In this document: positions 37,270 to 44,992 of the stretch, in pieces | How positions within the stretch are numbered: position 1 is the first letter of the stretch | Layout: each line of letters begins with the position of its first letter | Source of the DNA: Erysipelotrichaceae bacterium | GTDB taxonomy: Bacteria; Bacillota_I; Bacilli_A; ML615J-28; CAG-313 | Assembly (NCBI GenBank): GCA_015059015.1 | Contig: SVBG01000002.1 | Coordinates: forward strand, 175,636 to 239,635 | Direction of reading: 5' to 3' | Length of the DNA stretch: 64,000 nucleotides | Translations under genes and position numbers: made by a program | The notes under the pieces: model-generated | The model's database searches: none | Seen by the model: only the letters and a program-made list of their open reading frames with translations | What the model was told of the DNA's origin: nothing

Positions 37270-38817
37270 ATGGATGTAAATATTTTAGAGATGTATATTG
37301 AAAAAATATATGGGTATGCACTAAATAATACATATAATACGGATGAGGCACAAGATTTATCTGGGGAGATTCTTTTAACTGCAGTAAAAGAATTACCCTA
37401 TTTAAGAGATGAAAGTAAGTTTGAACCTTGGTTATTTGGTATCGCAAGAAACACTCTAAAAGTGTTTAGAAGAAAAAAAGCAAAAGAAAAAGAAATGTAT
37501 CAATATGATGTATTAGATGAATACCAAGATGATAATGATAGTGACTATGAGAAAATCGAATTGTACAATAGATTAAGAAAACATATCGCAATGTTATCAT
37601 CAATATATCGAGAAACTATAATATTACACTATTATGATAATCTTTCAGTAAAAGAGATTTCAAAAAAACTTAATATTCCAGAAGGAACCATTTCTTGGAG
37701 ATTAAAAGTTGCAAGAAATAAAATTAAAGAGGAGTTAGAAAATATGGAAGAAAGTGCATTAAAGCCAATTAAAATGAAAATTAGTATTTATGGTAATGGT
37801 AACTTTGATGGTGAAAATATCCCATTTCCTGATACTTATATTAGTGATGCTTTATCACAAAATATCTTATATCATTGCTATAATGAAACAAAGACAATTG
37901 AAGAACTTGCTAAGATATGCGGAGTACCTGCATATTATATTGAAGATAGTGTTAAAAACTTATTAAAAAGAGAAGCATTAGTTGAAGAAAAGAAAGGAAA
38001 ATATCGAACTGATTTTATTATTTGGTTTGATGAATATGATAAGTTCTATGATGAAAATTTCCTTAAATTTGTAAGCCCAATTAAAGATAGAATTTATGAT
38101 GCTTTTAAAAGTATTTATAATGATGCTAAAAACTTAAATATATATAAAGGATTAATGAAAGAAGAAAATTTATTTCATCTATACACAATGATGTCAATAT
38201 TATATGTAAACAACAAGTATAATAAAATGCCTTGGAGACCATTAAAAATTAAATATAATGGATTTGACTGGAATTATATAGCATCATATACAACAGGAAA
38301 GTATTCAAATCATATGTATGGTTTTGTAAGAACAGGAAATGTGAGTTACGGTGGTAATTCTATAATTGAACGATTTACTGGAATAGATGGTATTAGTAAA
38401 AGAGCACCTATTAAAGATATTGCTGTTAGTACTTGTATGGATATTGTTAATGGTGTAGAACCAATGGATAAAGAAATAGTTGCAGATTTAATAATGAAAG
38501 GTTTTGTTATTAAAGATGAAAGTGGTAAACTAGTTTTGACAATTCCTTATATTTCTAAAGAAAATGAAAATAAACTATATGAATTAGTTGAAAAATACTT
38601 ATCACCATTAATGGATGAATACTTAGAAATTGTAAAGAAGTTTGCAAGTGAGTATATTAAATTATTCCCTAAACATCTTAATGATGAAGCAATTAGGTGG
38701 TCTAGAAATGCATTTTTAGGTTTATTTAATAAAATACATAACTATGGTCAAAACAATAACTTAATTGATAAAGCTAATGATAATAGTTATTTAGAAGTAA
38801 TGTTAGAGCTTAAATAA
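37270..38817 (+). CDS. Sigma-70-like (ECF-type) factor with long C-terminal extension
   Basis: The 515-residue protein has sigma region 2 at about 5-70 (AQDLSGEILLTAVKEL, FEPWLFGIARN) and region 4 at about 105-160 (IYRETIILHYYDNLSVKEISKKLNIPEGTISWRL). About 350 extra residues follow: a winged-helix-like part (about 195-250: TIEELAKICGVPAYYIEDSVKNL), then an unknown domain. ECF factors are normally about 160-200 residues. The extension probably replaces a separate anti-sigma as sensor, because none is adjacent. ATG 37270 follows AGGTGGTG; the frame opens at GTG 37252. No promoter targets can be assigned. Confidence 0.83.
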   Translation: MDVNILEMYIEKIYGYALNNTYNTDEAQDLSGEILLTAVKELPYLRDESKFEPWLFGIARNTLKVFRRKKAKEKEMYQYDVLDEYQDDNDSDYEKIELYNRLRKHIAMLSSIYRETIILHYYDNLSVKEISKKLNIPEGTISWRLKVARNKIKEELENMEESALKPIKMKISIYGNGNFDGENIPFPDTYISDALSQNILYHCYNETKTIEELAKICGVPAYYIEDSVKNLLKREALVEEKKGKYRTDFIIWFDEYDKFYDENFLKFVSPIKDRIYDAFKSIYNDAKNLNIYKGLMKEENLFHLYTMMSILYVNNKYNKMPWRPLKIKYNGFDWNYIASYTTGKYSNHMYGFVRTGNVSYGGNSIIERFTGIDGISKRAPIKDIAVSTCMDIVNGVEPMDKEIVADLIMKGFVIKDESGKLVLTIPYISKENENKLYELVEKYLSPLMDEYLEIVKKFASEYIKLFPKHLNDEAIRWSRNAFLGLFNKIHNYGQNNNLIDKANDNSYLEVMLELK

Positions 38818-38824
38818 AAATTTG

Positions 38825-38857
38825 GTCAGTTACCTAATAAAATGGTAACTGACTTTT
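38825..38857 (+). terminator. Terminator after the extended sigma factor gene
   Basis: Perfect 10-bp stem GTCAGTTACC/GGTAACTGAC with a 9-nt loop and TTTT. Confidence 0.8.
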
Positions 38858-38896
38858 AAATTGTAGAACTAGTCTCACGCTATATTTTTTAAATAG

Positions 38897-38964
38897 TAGA
38901 AATAAAAACCTAAATATGTTAAAATTTAGTAAATAATATGTCACCTTTTTATAATTAAATCGTA
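38897..38964 (+). promoter_or_regulatory. Vegetative-like and ECF-like promoters of the first sigma/anti-sigma operon
   Basis: TAGAAA-17 bp-TAAAAT (38897-38925) could give basal expression. Nearer the gene, TGTCAC (38939-38944), 16 bp, CGTA (38961-38964) fits an ECF-type promoter and suggests autoregulation. Confidence 0.5.
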
Positions 38965-38988
38965 TTATAGACGAAAGGGAAAATCATT

Positions 38989-39483
38989 ATGAAAATATCG
39001 GAACAACAATTTGACTATGTATATAATGAATATGCTAAAGAATTATATAACATTGCGTATGGATATACTCTTAATAGAGAAGATTCAATAGATATAATGC
39101 AAAACGCTTATGTAGTTTTATTAGAGTCAAATAAGAAGTTTGAATCTAATGAACATATAAAGTATTTTCTAATTAGAGTAACCATTAATGAGTCAATTGA
39201 TTTATTAAAAAGCGCCTATAAGAAAAAAGTTGTAAAAGACAACGATATTTTAGTGAAATTCCCTGAAATAAAAAAAGAAGATTTGCCATATGATTTATCT
39301 TTAATTGTTAATAATTTACCAGAAAAATATAAAACAATTATAGTTTTATATTATTATGATGATATGAAAATAAAAGATATTTCAAATGTTTTAAGAATTT
39401 CAGAATCTGCAGTAAAGAAACGATTAGAACGAGCAAGAAATCTTATTAAAGAAATTATAGAAAGGGATTATAAACATGATTGA
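38989..39483 (+). CDS. ECF sigma factor
   Basis: The 164-residue sigma factor has region 2 (about 10-75: YAKELYNIAYGYTLNREDSIDIMQNAYVVLL as scattered motifs) and region 4 (about 105-155: LPEKYKTIIVLYYYDDMKIKDISNVL, SESAVKKRLERAR). GAAAGGG precedes ATG 38989. It overlaps the downstream anti-sigma gene by 8 nt, the standard arrangement. It would redirect RNA polymerase when released from the membrane anti-sigma. Confidence 0.9.
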   Translation: MKISEQQFDYVYNEYAKELYNIAYGYTLNREDSIDIMQNAYVVLLESNKKFESNEHIKYFLIRVTINESIDLLKSAYKKKVVKDNDILVKFPEIKKEDLPYDLSLIVNNLPEKYKTIIVLYYYDDMKIKDISNVLRISESAVKKRLERARNLIKEIIERDYKHD

Positions 39484-41203
39484 TAAAGAATTGTCCGAAT
39501 TAAAAAATAATATTCCTGATATTGACATAAAAGATTATAAAAATGATGTATATAAAAAGCAAGATAAAAAACAAAAAAGAAACAAAGTAATGTTTAATTA
39601 TAGATTAACATTAATTTGTTGTTTATTAGGAATACTAACATTTTGTAGTTTTATAATTTTTGGTAATATATCAAATACGCCTAATGATCAACCTTCTAAT
39701 GATAATCCAGATATCAATGGCACGGATGATAGATTATCTTCAAGTAATGATAAAGCATTTTATGCTAATAAATTTGAAATGAATAATAATTTAGATAGTG
39801 ATGATATTATAACTCCTTATGAAACAACTTTTATTGAATTTGATAAGCCTTGGTATAAAATAAAAGCAAATAACATTAGTGAATACATTTGTATATATTT
39901 AGATAATAAAGTTTATGAAAAAATTTGGGAAGTTGTGTTTCACGAATGTTGTAGTTTTTATACTGAAGTTAAAGATGAAAAGGAATATGTTTATTGTAAT
40001 TTTATCGGTATCGAAAGATTAAAAGTAGAAGAGATTAAAAAAGTAGATGGAATATTTGCAAATCTATATTTTTCATTATTAAGTGGAATAAAAACATTTA
40101 AAGTTAATGATGAATATTTAAATTTACAAGAATATTTAAAATATATTGGTTCTGATATTGTTATTAGTGAGGAAAATTATATTGTAAAAAATTCTAAAAA
40201 TATTAATGATCTTCCGATTCAAGAAGAAAATTATATAGCAATTGCTTATTTCTATTATCAGGAATTTGATTATTTATATAATTATGTTACAAAAGAGCAA
40301 GTTTTTAAAACTGTCCCTTATTATGGATCAATGGTTGCTTGTAAAAATGTAAATGAAAATATATATTATAATTCACTAAACAACTCAAAAGAATATTTAT
40401 TAATGGATGTCCCACTAAAGGCAAGAGGTAGTTGCTGTGAATTTTTTGAAAATTTAAAATATAATTATACTGGTGAAAAAGAATTTATTGCTTTTGAGAT
40501 TAATAATCTAAATAACTCAGAGTATGTATGTTTAGAAGAAAACTATGATGTCCCAACAATCACATTATTATCTAATGGAGAAAACTATGATGTGTTATTT
40601 AAAGAAAAAGTTAATATTAATGGCAATGAATATTATTCTATAAATGAATTATTAGAAATAAATAAATATATAATCGAACAATGGAAGACTATATACGAGT
40701 ATAATGTGAAAAAATATGTTAGTTCTTTAGACAAACTTAGAAGTATTGTCCCTAACAAATTTGCTGATGAATTTAAAATAGCAACATATTTTGATTCATT
40801 AAATCATGATTTTGAGATAGATACTATTACTTCTGGTATGGTAATTTATGAAACTAGCAGTGAAGTAACAAATATGGAACCACCTTCTACAAAAGTTGGA
40901 CTGGACTATTTTAATAAAACTTATGTGATTATAGAACAGTTTAGTGTTTGTTTTATGTTAGAAGTTTATGGTAAGGATATTAACGAAGTAAAAGATTTAA
41001 TTTCTGCACAATGGGTTAATGATGGTGATGTTAATAAGTTAGTAATAATATATGATGATAGCCTAATCGGTGAAAAGGTGACAATTTTATGTCAGTATGA
41101 AAGAAAAATATATCATCATCAATATACAAGTTTTTTAGGAGCAATAATTGATTGTTATACTAATTGTTCATTACATGAATATGTTAGAGTAAATTTAGGC
41201 TAG
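39476..41203 (+). CDS. Membrane anti-sigma factor with large extracellular domain
   Basis: The 575-residue protein has a cytoplasmic N-terminus of about 40 residues (sigma-binding candidate), one transmembrane helix (about 43-65: LTLICCLLGILTFCSFIIFG) and an Asn/Asp-rich linker. A long extracellular region follows with EYICIYLDNKVYEKIWE at about 138-154 and a Cys-Cys pair soon after. No HXXXCXXC zinc motif is visible. The EYIC-x-Y segment also occurs in the 53912 protein, so both belong to one family. Anti-sigma function is inferred from topology and overlap with the sigma gene. Confidence 0.75.
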   Translation: MIDKELSELKNNIPDIDIKDYKNDVYKKQDKKQKRNKVMFNYRLTLICCLLGILTFCSFIIFGNISNTPNDQPSNDNPDINGTDDRLSSSNDKAFYANKFEMNNNLDSDDIITPYETTFIEFDKPWYKIKANNISEYICIYLDNKVYEKIWEVVFHECCSFYTEVKDEKEYVYCNFIGIERLKVEEIKKVDGIFANLYFSLLSGIKTFKVNDEYLNLQEYLKYIGSDIVISEENYIVKNSKNINDLPIQEENYIAIAYFYYQEFDYLYNYVTKEQVFKTVPYYGSMVACKNVNENIYYNSLNNSKEYLLMDVPLKARGSCCEFFENLKYNYTGEKEFIAFEINNLNNSEYVCLEENYDVPTITLLSNGENYDVLFKEKVNINGNEYYSINELLEINKYIIEQWKTIYEYNVKKYVSSLDKLRSIVPNKFADEFKIATYFDSLNHDFEIDTITSGMVIYETSSEVTNMEPPSTKVGLDYFNKTYVIIEQFSVCFMLEVYGKDINEVKDLISAQWVNDGDVNKLVIIYDDSLIGEKVTILCQYERKIYHHQYTSFLGAIIDCYTNCSLHEYVRVNLG

Positions 41204-41248
41204 ATATTTAATTATATATTATAATATAACAAAAGGAGGTAATCATGG

Positions 41249-42076
41249 ATGAAAAAAATATTTATATATTTTTCTTTATTGGTATTAGCTTTATGTATAG
41301 TAGGGTGTAAGCAAGTCCCTCCTGAACCTAAAGAACCCACTACTGTTGAAAATCTATTTACTGATTATGGATTCAAAAGCGTATATTTAGATGAAAATAA
41401 CAAAGTTTTAATAGATGCAATATGTGAGCAAACATTCTATCAAGATCTTTCTTCACTTGAACTAACACCAAGAGAAGGAATAGTTGATGAATTAGAGCTT
41501 ATATACAAAGTTTATTTGTGGAATGAGATTTCAAAAGGGGAACAATATATAAACTTCTGTGGAAAAGACAGCAATATAGTTTACGCGACTGTGTATTTTA
41601 ATGATAAAGTATATGGGATAGAAACTAATGTTGAAGTGTTTAATGAATTTATTGATTATTTGTCTATGAAAGAAGAAACTATTAATTTACAAACAGAAAC
41701 TATTGAAGTAGAAGAATCAGTTTTTGAATACATTTGTGAAAAATATAATATAGTTTCTAATCATATATATTATGTTATTGATGATTACTTTGAATATATA
41801 AAGATATATAGTTCTATAACAGGAAAAGATATTGAACCTTTAGATAAAGAATCAGGAGATAAATTATTTAAAGATAAAGTAGTATTATGTTATGCTCGTG
41901 TTGTAAGTGGATCAAGAGACTTTATTCCGATTGAGTATAAGTATTATGAAATTGAAAATAAGATTAAATTTAATTGCACTAATATTAAAGATGGAGTTTA
42001 TCCAGATGTTGAAATAACATATTGTTTTGATTTAGTTGATGTTCCTAAAGATATATATGAAAAATTAATACAATAA
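41249..42076 (+). CDS. Putative lipoprotein of the sigma operon
   Basis: The 275-residue lipoprotein has lipobox IVGC (Cys20), a Pro/Glu-rich spacer and a beta-rich extracellular part. It ends VDVPKDIYEKLIQ, a tail repeated in the lipoprotein at 51024 (EMPKDIYQELNK). AAAGGAGGT lies 8 nt before ATG 41249. A second ATG at 41245 in another frame would give only 21 codons. It is the third gene of the sigma/anti-sigma/lipoprotein module. Function unknown; an envelope sensor or effector is plausible. Confidence 0.78.
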   Translation: MKKIFIYFSLLVLALCIVGCKQVPPEPKEPTTVENLFTDYGFKSVYLDENNKVLIDAICEQTFYQDLSSLELTPREGIVDELELIYKVYLWNEISKGEQYINFCGKDSNIVYATVYFNDKVYGIETNVEVFNEFIDYLSMKEETINLQTETIEVEESVFEYICEKYNIVSNHIYYVIDDYFEYIKIYSSITGKDIEPLDKESGDKLFKDKVVLCYARVVSGSRDFIPIEYKYYEIENKIKFNCTNIKDGVYPDVEITYCFDLVDVPKDIYEKLIQ

Positions 42077-42083
42077 TTAAAAT

Positions 42084-42121
42084 AAGATCATTAAAGCTAC
42101 TAATAGTTTTGATGGTCTTTT
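42084..42121 (+). terminator. Terminator of the first sigma module
   Basis: 12-bp stem AAGATCATTAAA / TTTGATGGTCTT (two G-U pairs) followed by T residues. Confidence 0.65.
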
Positions 42122-42128
42122 AAATTAG

Positions 42129-42157
42129 TAGAAATAAAATTTTGAAAGTGATATAAT
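42129..42157 (+). promoter_or_regulatory. Promoter of the azoreductase-like gene
   Basis: TAGAAA (42129-42134), 17 bp, TATAAT (42152-42157). The unusual TAGAAA -35 recurs at 38897 and 60071. Confidence 0.55.
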
Positions 42158-42199
42158 TATAGAAAAAGTAATGATATATTATATGAGGAGGTCAATTTA

Positions 42200-42778
42200 A
42201 TGAAAAAGTTAGTATATATAGATGCTTGTATTAGAGATGAAGAATCAAGAACAAAAAGAATAGCATTGCCTATTATAGATGAATTAAAAAAGAAATATGA
42301 TGTTACAACTTTTGTTATTAATGAGTTAAAATTAGATATTGTGCAAAAGGCTCTTATTAATAAAAGATTAAGTGGTGATATTCCTTCTTATATTATGAAT
42401 TGGGCAGAAACAATTAGTGATGCTGATAGAGTAGTAATTTCTGCACCATTCTGGGATATGTCTATACCATCTGCTTTAAAAACTTTTATTGAATTATGCT
42501 CAATTTTAAATGTTACTTTTATTTCAGATGATAAAACATGTTATGGAAACTGTAAATCAGAAAAATTACTATATATTACTACAAGAGGTATGGATATTTC
42601 TACTAGAGATAAATTAGATCAAGGAACTTCATATTTGGAAGCATTATCTTATCTTTGGGGGTTAGGTGAAGTTATTGTTATATCTTGTCAAAATATGGAT
42701 TATGTTTCTTGTGAAGAAGTTGAAAATAAAATTCATACAGCAATCCAAGAAGGGTTAGAAATTTGTAAGAATTTTTAA
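42200..42778 (+). CDS. Flavodoxin-fold NAD(P)H oxidoreductase (AzoR/MdaB-like)
   Basis: The 192-residue FMN-dependent oxidoreductase has an N-terminal phosphate-binding segment (IDACIRDEESRTKRIA), the AzoR-type flavin motif SAPFWDMSIPSALKTFIE (about 80-97) and a late TTRGMD segment. Such enzymes reduce quinones or azo compounds and protect against electrophiles. It is a single-gene unit with AGGAGG before the start. The exact substrate cannot be read from sequence. Confidence 0.82.
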   Translation: MKKLVYIDACIRDEESRTKRIALPIIDELKKKYDVTTFVINELKLDIVQKALINKRLSGDIPSYIMNWAETISDADRVVISAPFWDMSIPSALKTFIELCSILNVTFISDDKTCYGNCKSEKLLYITTRGMDISTRDKLDQGTSYLEALSYLWGLGEVIVISCQNMDYVSCEEVENKIHTAIQEGLEICKNF

Positions 42779-42838
42779 TAAAGATAAAAAAATATTTTGT
42801 AAAGGTATATATATTCTTATTCGGTAATATAGACATCC

Positions 42839-42894
42839 CGCAACAAATAAGTTCAACTTAATTAATTGTATTAATATTGTTATTATTATATAAT
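42839..42894 (+). promoter_or_regulatory. CGCAAC element and promoter of the GNAT relic
   Basis: TTGTAT (42866-42871), 17 bp, TATAAT (42889-42894). The upstream CCGCAACAAATAAGTTCA resembles elements at 43362 and 63228. Confidence 0.5.
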
Positions 42895-42914
42895 TTGTAT
42901 AGAGGTATTATTAT

Positions 42915-43372
42915 ATGATTATTAATATTAAGACATTAACAAAAGATCAATTTAATCAATTTATAAAGTTAGTTAAATTATATTTTAAAGAAATAGAAAA
43001 TGAAATACTTGATGATGAGAGTGCTAATTCATATGTAAATAATATTTTAATACAACTTGAAAAGTATAAAACATTATGTTTAATTGTTTCAATAGATAAT
43101 AACAATATTAATGGATTTTTATTAGGTAATACATTTTATAACTATAATAATGAAAAATGTTCTTTTATATTAGAGTTATATGTAAGTTGTGAAAATAGAC
43201 TACAAGGAATAGGAAAAAACTTGTTGAAAAATTTGAACATTTGAGCCAATGTATAATATATCTTACTGCAAGCAAAGATGCAGAAAAATTTTATAAATCT
43301 TTAGGATATATAGAAACAAATAATTTTGATAAAGATAATGGTAATAAGGTTTATAAAAAGATTCGCAACTAA
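42915..43372 (+). pseudogene. GNAT acetyltransferase, frameshifted at an A-run
   Basis: The first frame (42915-43244) gives a GNAT N-terminus up to the acetyl-CoA loop RLQGIGKN, then ends early. Reading continues in the -1 frame as LVEKFEHLSQCIIYLTASK, then AEKFYKSLGYIET to TAA 43370-43372, the normal end of a GNAT domain. The join is at GGA AAA AAC, so loss of one A from a seven-A run explains it. The heptamer A-AAA-AAC is also a classic -1 slippery site, so rescue by frameshifting is possible, as is a sequencing error. Confidence 0.7.
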
Positions 43373-43428
43373 TTAGTGCAGTTATTAAAGATAAATATGT
43401 TGATAATTTTATAAAATTGATATATAAT
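43362..43428 (+). promoter_or_regulatory. Conserved upstream element and promoter of the first KLEVI leader
   Basis: CGCAACTAATTAGT (43364) lies exactly 36 bp before the -35 TTGATA (43400-43405); 17 bp later is TATAAT (43423-43428). The same layout is found at 63229-63293. Confidence 0.7.
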
Positions 43429-43471
43429 ATTAGTGAAAAAAGACCTTAAACAACGAAAGGAGTTGATTATT

Positions 43472-43540
43472 ATGAATTATATGTTTTATAATAAATTAGA
43501 AGTAATCAAAACCTTTAAATCGTTATCTTACCTTATTTAG
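43472..43540 (+). CDS. Leader peptide 1 (MNYMFYNKLEVIKTFKSLSYLI)
   Basis: The 22-codon ORF has a strong GAAAGGAG site and encodes M-N-Y-M-F-Y-N then KLEVIKTFKSLSYLI. Its KLEVI codons contain TTAGAAGT (43496-43503). The TAGAAGT part of this can pair with ACTTCTA in the 5' arm of the terminator at 43571. The same ribosome site, KLEVI sequence and distance to the terminator are found in the leader at 63336. A regulatory leader read by the ribosome is the best reading; the inducing signal is unknown. Confidence 0.7.
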   Translation: MNYMFYNKLEVIKTFKSLSYLI

Positions 43541-43570
43541 GATAAATGTTTTAAGCATTTGAAATATATT

Positions 43571-43603
43571 AAGCACTTCTAGTTTATTAGAGGTGCTTTT
43601 TTT
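43571..43603 (+). terminator. Attenuator terminator of leader 1
   Basis: 11-bp stem AAGCACTTCTA (43571-43581)/TAGAGGTGCTT (43588-43598), one G-U, then seven T residues. Its left arm is partly complementary to the leader ORF. Confidence 0.82.
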
Positions 43604-43630
43604 GACGTTTGGAAAGGAGGTTTGATAAAT

Positions 43631-43675
43631 ATGTATAATGAAAATGTTTATGAAAGAGAGGTTACTAAATTTTGA
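43631..43675 (+). CDS. Second short ORF overlapping the TTG start of the XRE-GNAT gene
   Basis: ATG 43631 has an excellent AAAGGAGG site and encodes MYNENVYEREVTKF, ending TGA at 43673-43675. The stop overlaps the TTG start of the next gene (TTGA). Translational coupling of a weakly started gene is the likely role. It has no copy at the 63336 leader. Confidence 0.5.
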   Translation: MYNENVYEREVTKF

Positions 43676-44829
43676 GTTTAGATGAGTTTGGATCTATTCT
43701 TAAAAAGTTAAGAACTGTTGCAGGTTTAAGTCAAGATGATGTTGCGAAAAAACTTGCTATTTCAAGACAATCAATTTCAAAATGGGAACTAGGAATAAGT
43801 TTACCAGATATTATATATCTAGTTCCTCTTACTAAAATATTAGATTGTGAAATTGAAGATCTATTACAAATTAAAAGAAAGGATGTGGATAATATGAATG
43901 ATAATATTAAAATTTTAGCAAGGAAAAATATAGATAGAGAAGAATATGAAGTATTAAAAGAGATTTATGGTAATAGATGGCTAGATTGTTCGATATGCTT
44001 TATTAACACTTCTTATTATAATGATGATTTCTTTGTTTTAGGGTATTTAAATAATAAAGTAATAAGTGCATTACATATCACTAAACATCCTGAACAAAAT
44101 GATTTTTATTTAATTAGTGATTTAGGATTTAAAGAAGGCTATGAAAGTAATGATTTTGCATCTTCTATGATTGATTCAGTACTTATAATATTAAAAGATT
44201 TAAACTGTATAAAAGTTGGAGCATTTGTATATAAAAATTATAAGGAAGTTTTTGAAAATTTTGGATTTATAAAGTCATCAGATGATTATGAATTTGGTAA
44301 TGATAAAAAGTGCACAAGTTGCATAGATCCGTATTATGAAATGAATATTGAACAAGATTATTATTGTGAAGAAATAAATGAAGAAAATGCTGGTATTGTT
44401 TCAAAAGTAATAATGACAAAAAAGTATAAACATTCTAAAGATGTTCCTGATTATTTTAAACCAACTCTTTATATGTTTAAACAAAACTTATTACGGGAAA
44501 ATAAATTTGAAAATGAAAAAGTATATGTAATCTTAAATGGTAAAATAGTTTGCGGATATACAAAAATGTTTTATGAAGAAGATAAAAACTTATACTTAAG
44601 AATAGATTTAAGAGAAGAAAGTTTATTTAATGAGGCGGTGAAGGTTGCGATTAATACAGCAAAAGTATTCACTAATAAAATAAAAGATAAAATATTGATT
44701 GAAAATATTGTATTTTATGTAAATGATAATTTATTATTAAAAGAAGAATTTGATTTTTATAGAAAAGCATTAAAAGAAAATAATTTCATAACAGAAGATG
44801 ATATAAAGTTTGTGTTTAAGTTTAATTAA
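43672..44829 (+). CDS. XRE regulator fused to a GNAT-like acetyltransferase region
   Basis: The 385-residue protein has an XRE domain (about 5-62: LRTVAGLSQDDVAKKLAISRQSISKWE), then GNAT-like sequence (about 100-210: FFVLGYLNNKVISALHI, FASSMIDSVLIILKDL, KVGAFVYKNYKEVFENFGF) and a second poorly conserved GNAT-like half (about 230-385). The acetyl-CoA loop is not canonical, so catalysis is uncertain. Expression lies behind a leader-peptide attenuator, and the TTG start overlaps a short ORF. By analogy with inducible resistance genes it may act on an antibiotic or translation stress, but this is inference. Confidence 0.75.
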   Translation: MSLDEFGSILKKLRTVAGLSQDDVAKKLAISRQSISKWELGISLPDIIYLVPLTKILDCEIEDLLQIKRKDVDNMNDNIKILARKNIDREEYEVLKEIYGNRWLDCSICFINTSYYNDDFFVLGYLNNKVISALHITKHPEQNDFYLISDLGFKEGYESNDFASSMIDSVLIILKDLNCIKVGAFVYKNYKEVFENFGFIKSSDDYEFGNDKKCTSCIDPYYEMNIEQDYYCEEINEENAGIVSKVIMTKKYKHSKDVPDYFKPTLYMFKQNLLRENKFENEKVYVILNGKIVCGYTKMFYEEDKNLYLRIDLREESLFNEAVKVAINTAKVFTNKIKDKILIENIVFYVNDNLLLKEEFDFYRKALKENNFITEDDIKFVFKFN

Positions 44830-44833
44830 ATAA

Positions 44834-44874
44834 AAAGACACTATTTACAAAATTAGTAAGTAGTGTCTTTATTT
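44834..44874 (+). terminator. Terminator of the XRE-GNAT gene
   Basis: About 15-bp stem AAAGACACTA.../...TAGTGTCTTT (44834-44870) with inner TTAC/GTAA and a short T-rich end. Confidence 0.75.
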
Positions 44875-44914
44875 ATAATAAATGGTAGCAATTAATAATA
44901 GAATATGATATAAT

Positions 44915-44972
44915 AAAAGTATCATAAATATAAAAAAAGTATCAAGACAATGTTAAATTTATATGCTATAAT
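44915..44972 (+). promoter_or_regulatory. Twin direct-repeat operator and promoter of the XRE-methyltransferase gene
   Basis: AAAAGTATCA occurs at 44915-44924 and 44935-44944, a 20-bp period. The -10 TATAAT is at 44967-44972 (TG-extended), 23 bp after the second copy. The 46864 gene has the same layout with AAAAGTAACA. Confidence 0.65.
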
Positions 44973-44992
44973 GTAATTATGGAGGTTATATT

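Noticed and set aside
41245-41310. ATG at 41245 as the start of the sigma-operon lipoprotein
   Set aside because: It is in a different frame and ends after 21 codons; ATG 41249 gives the signal peptide and better spacing from GGAGG.
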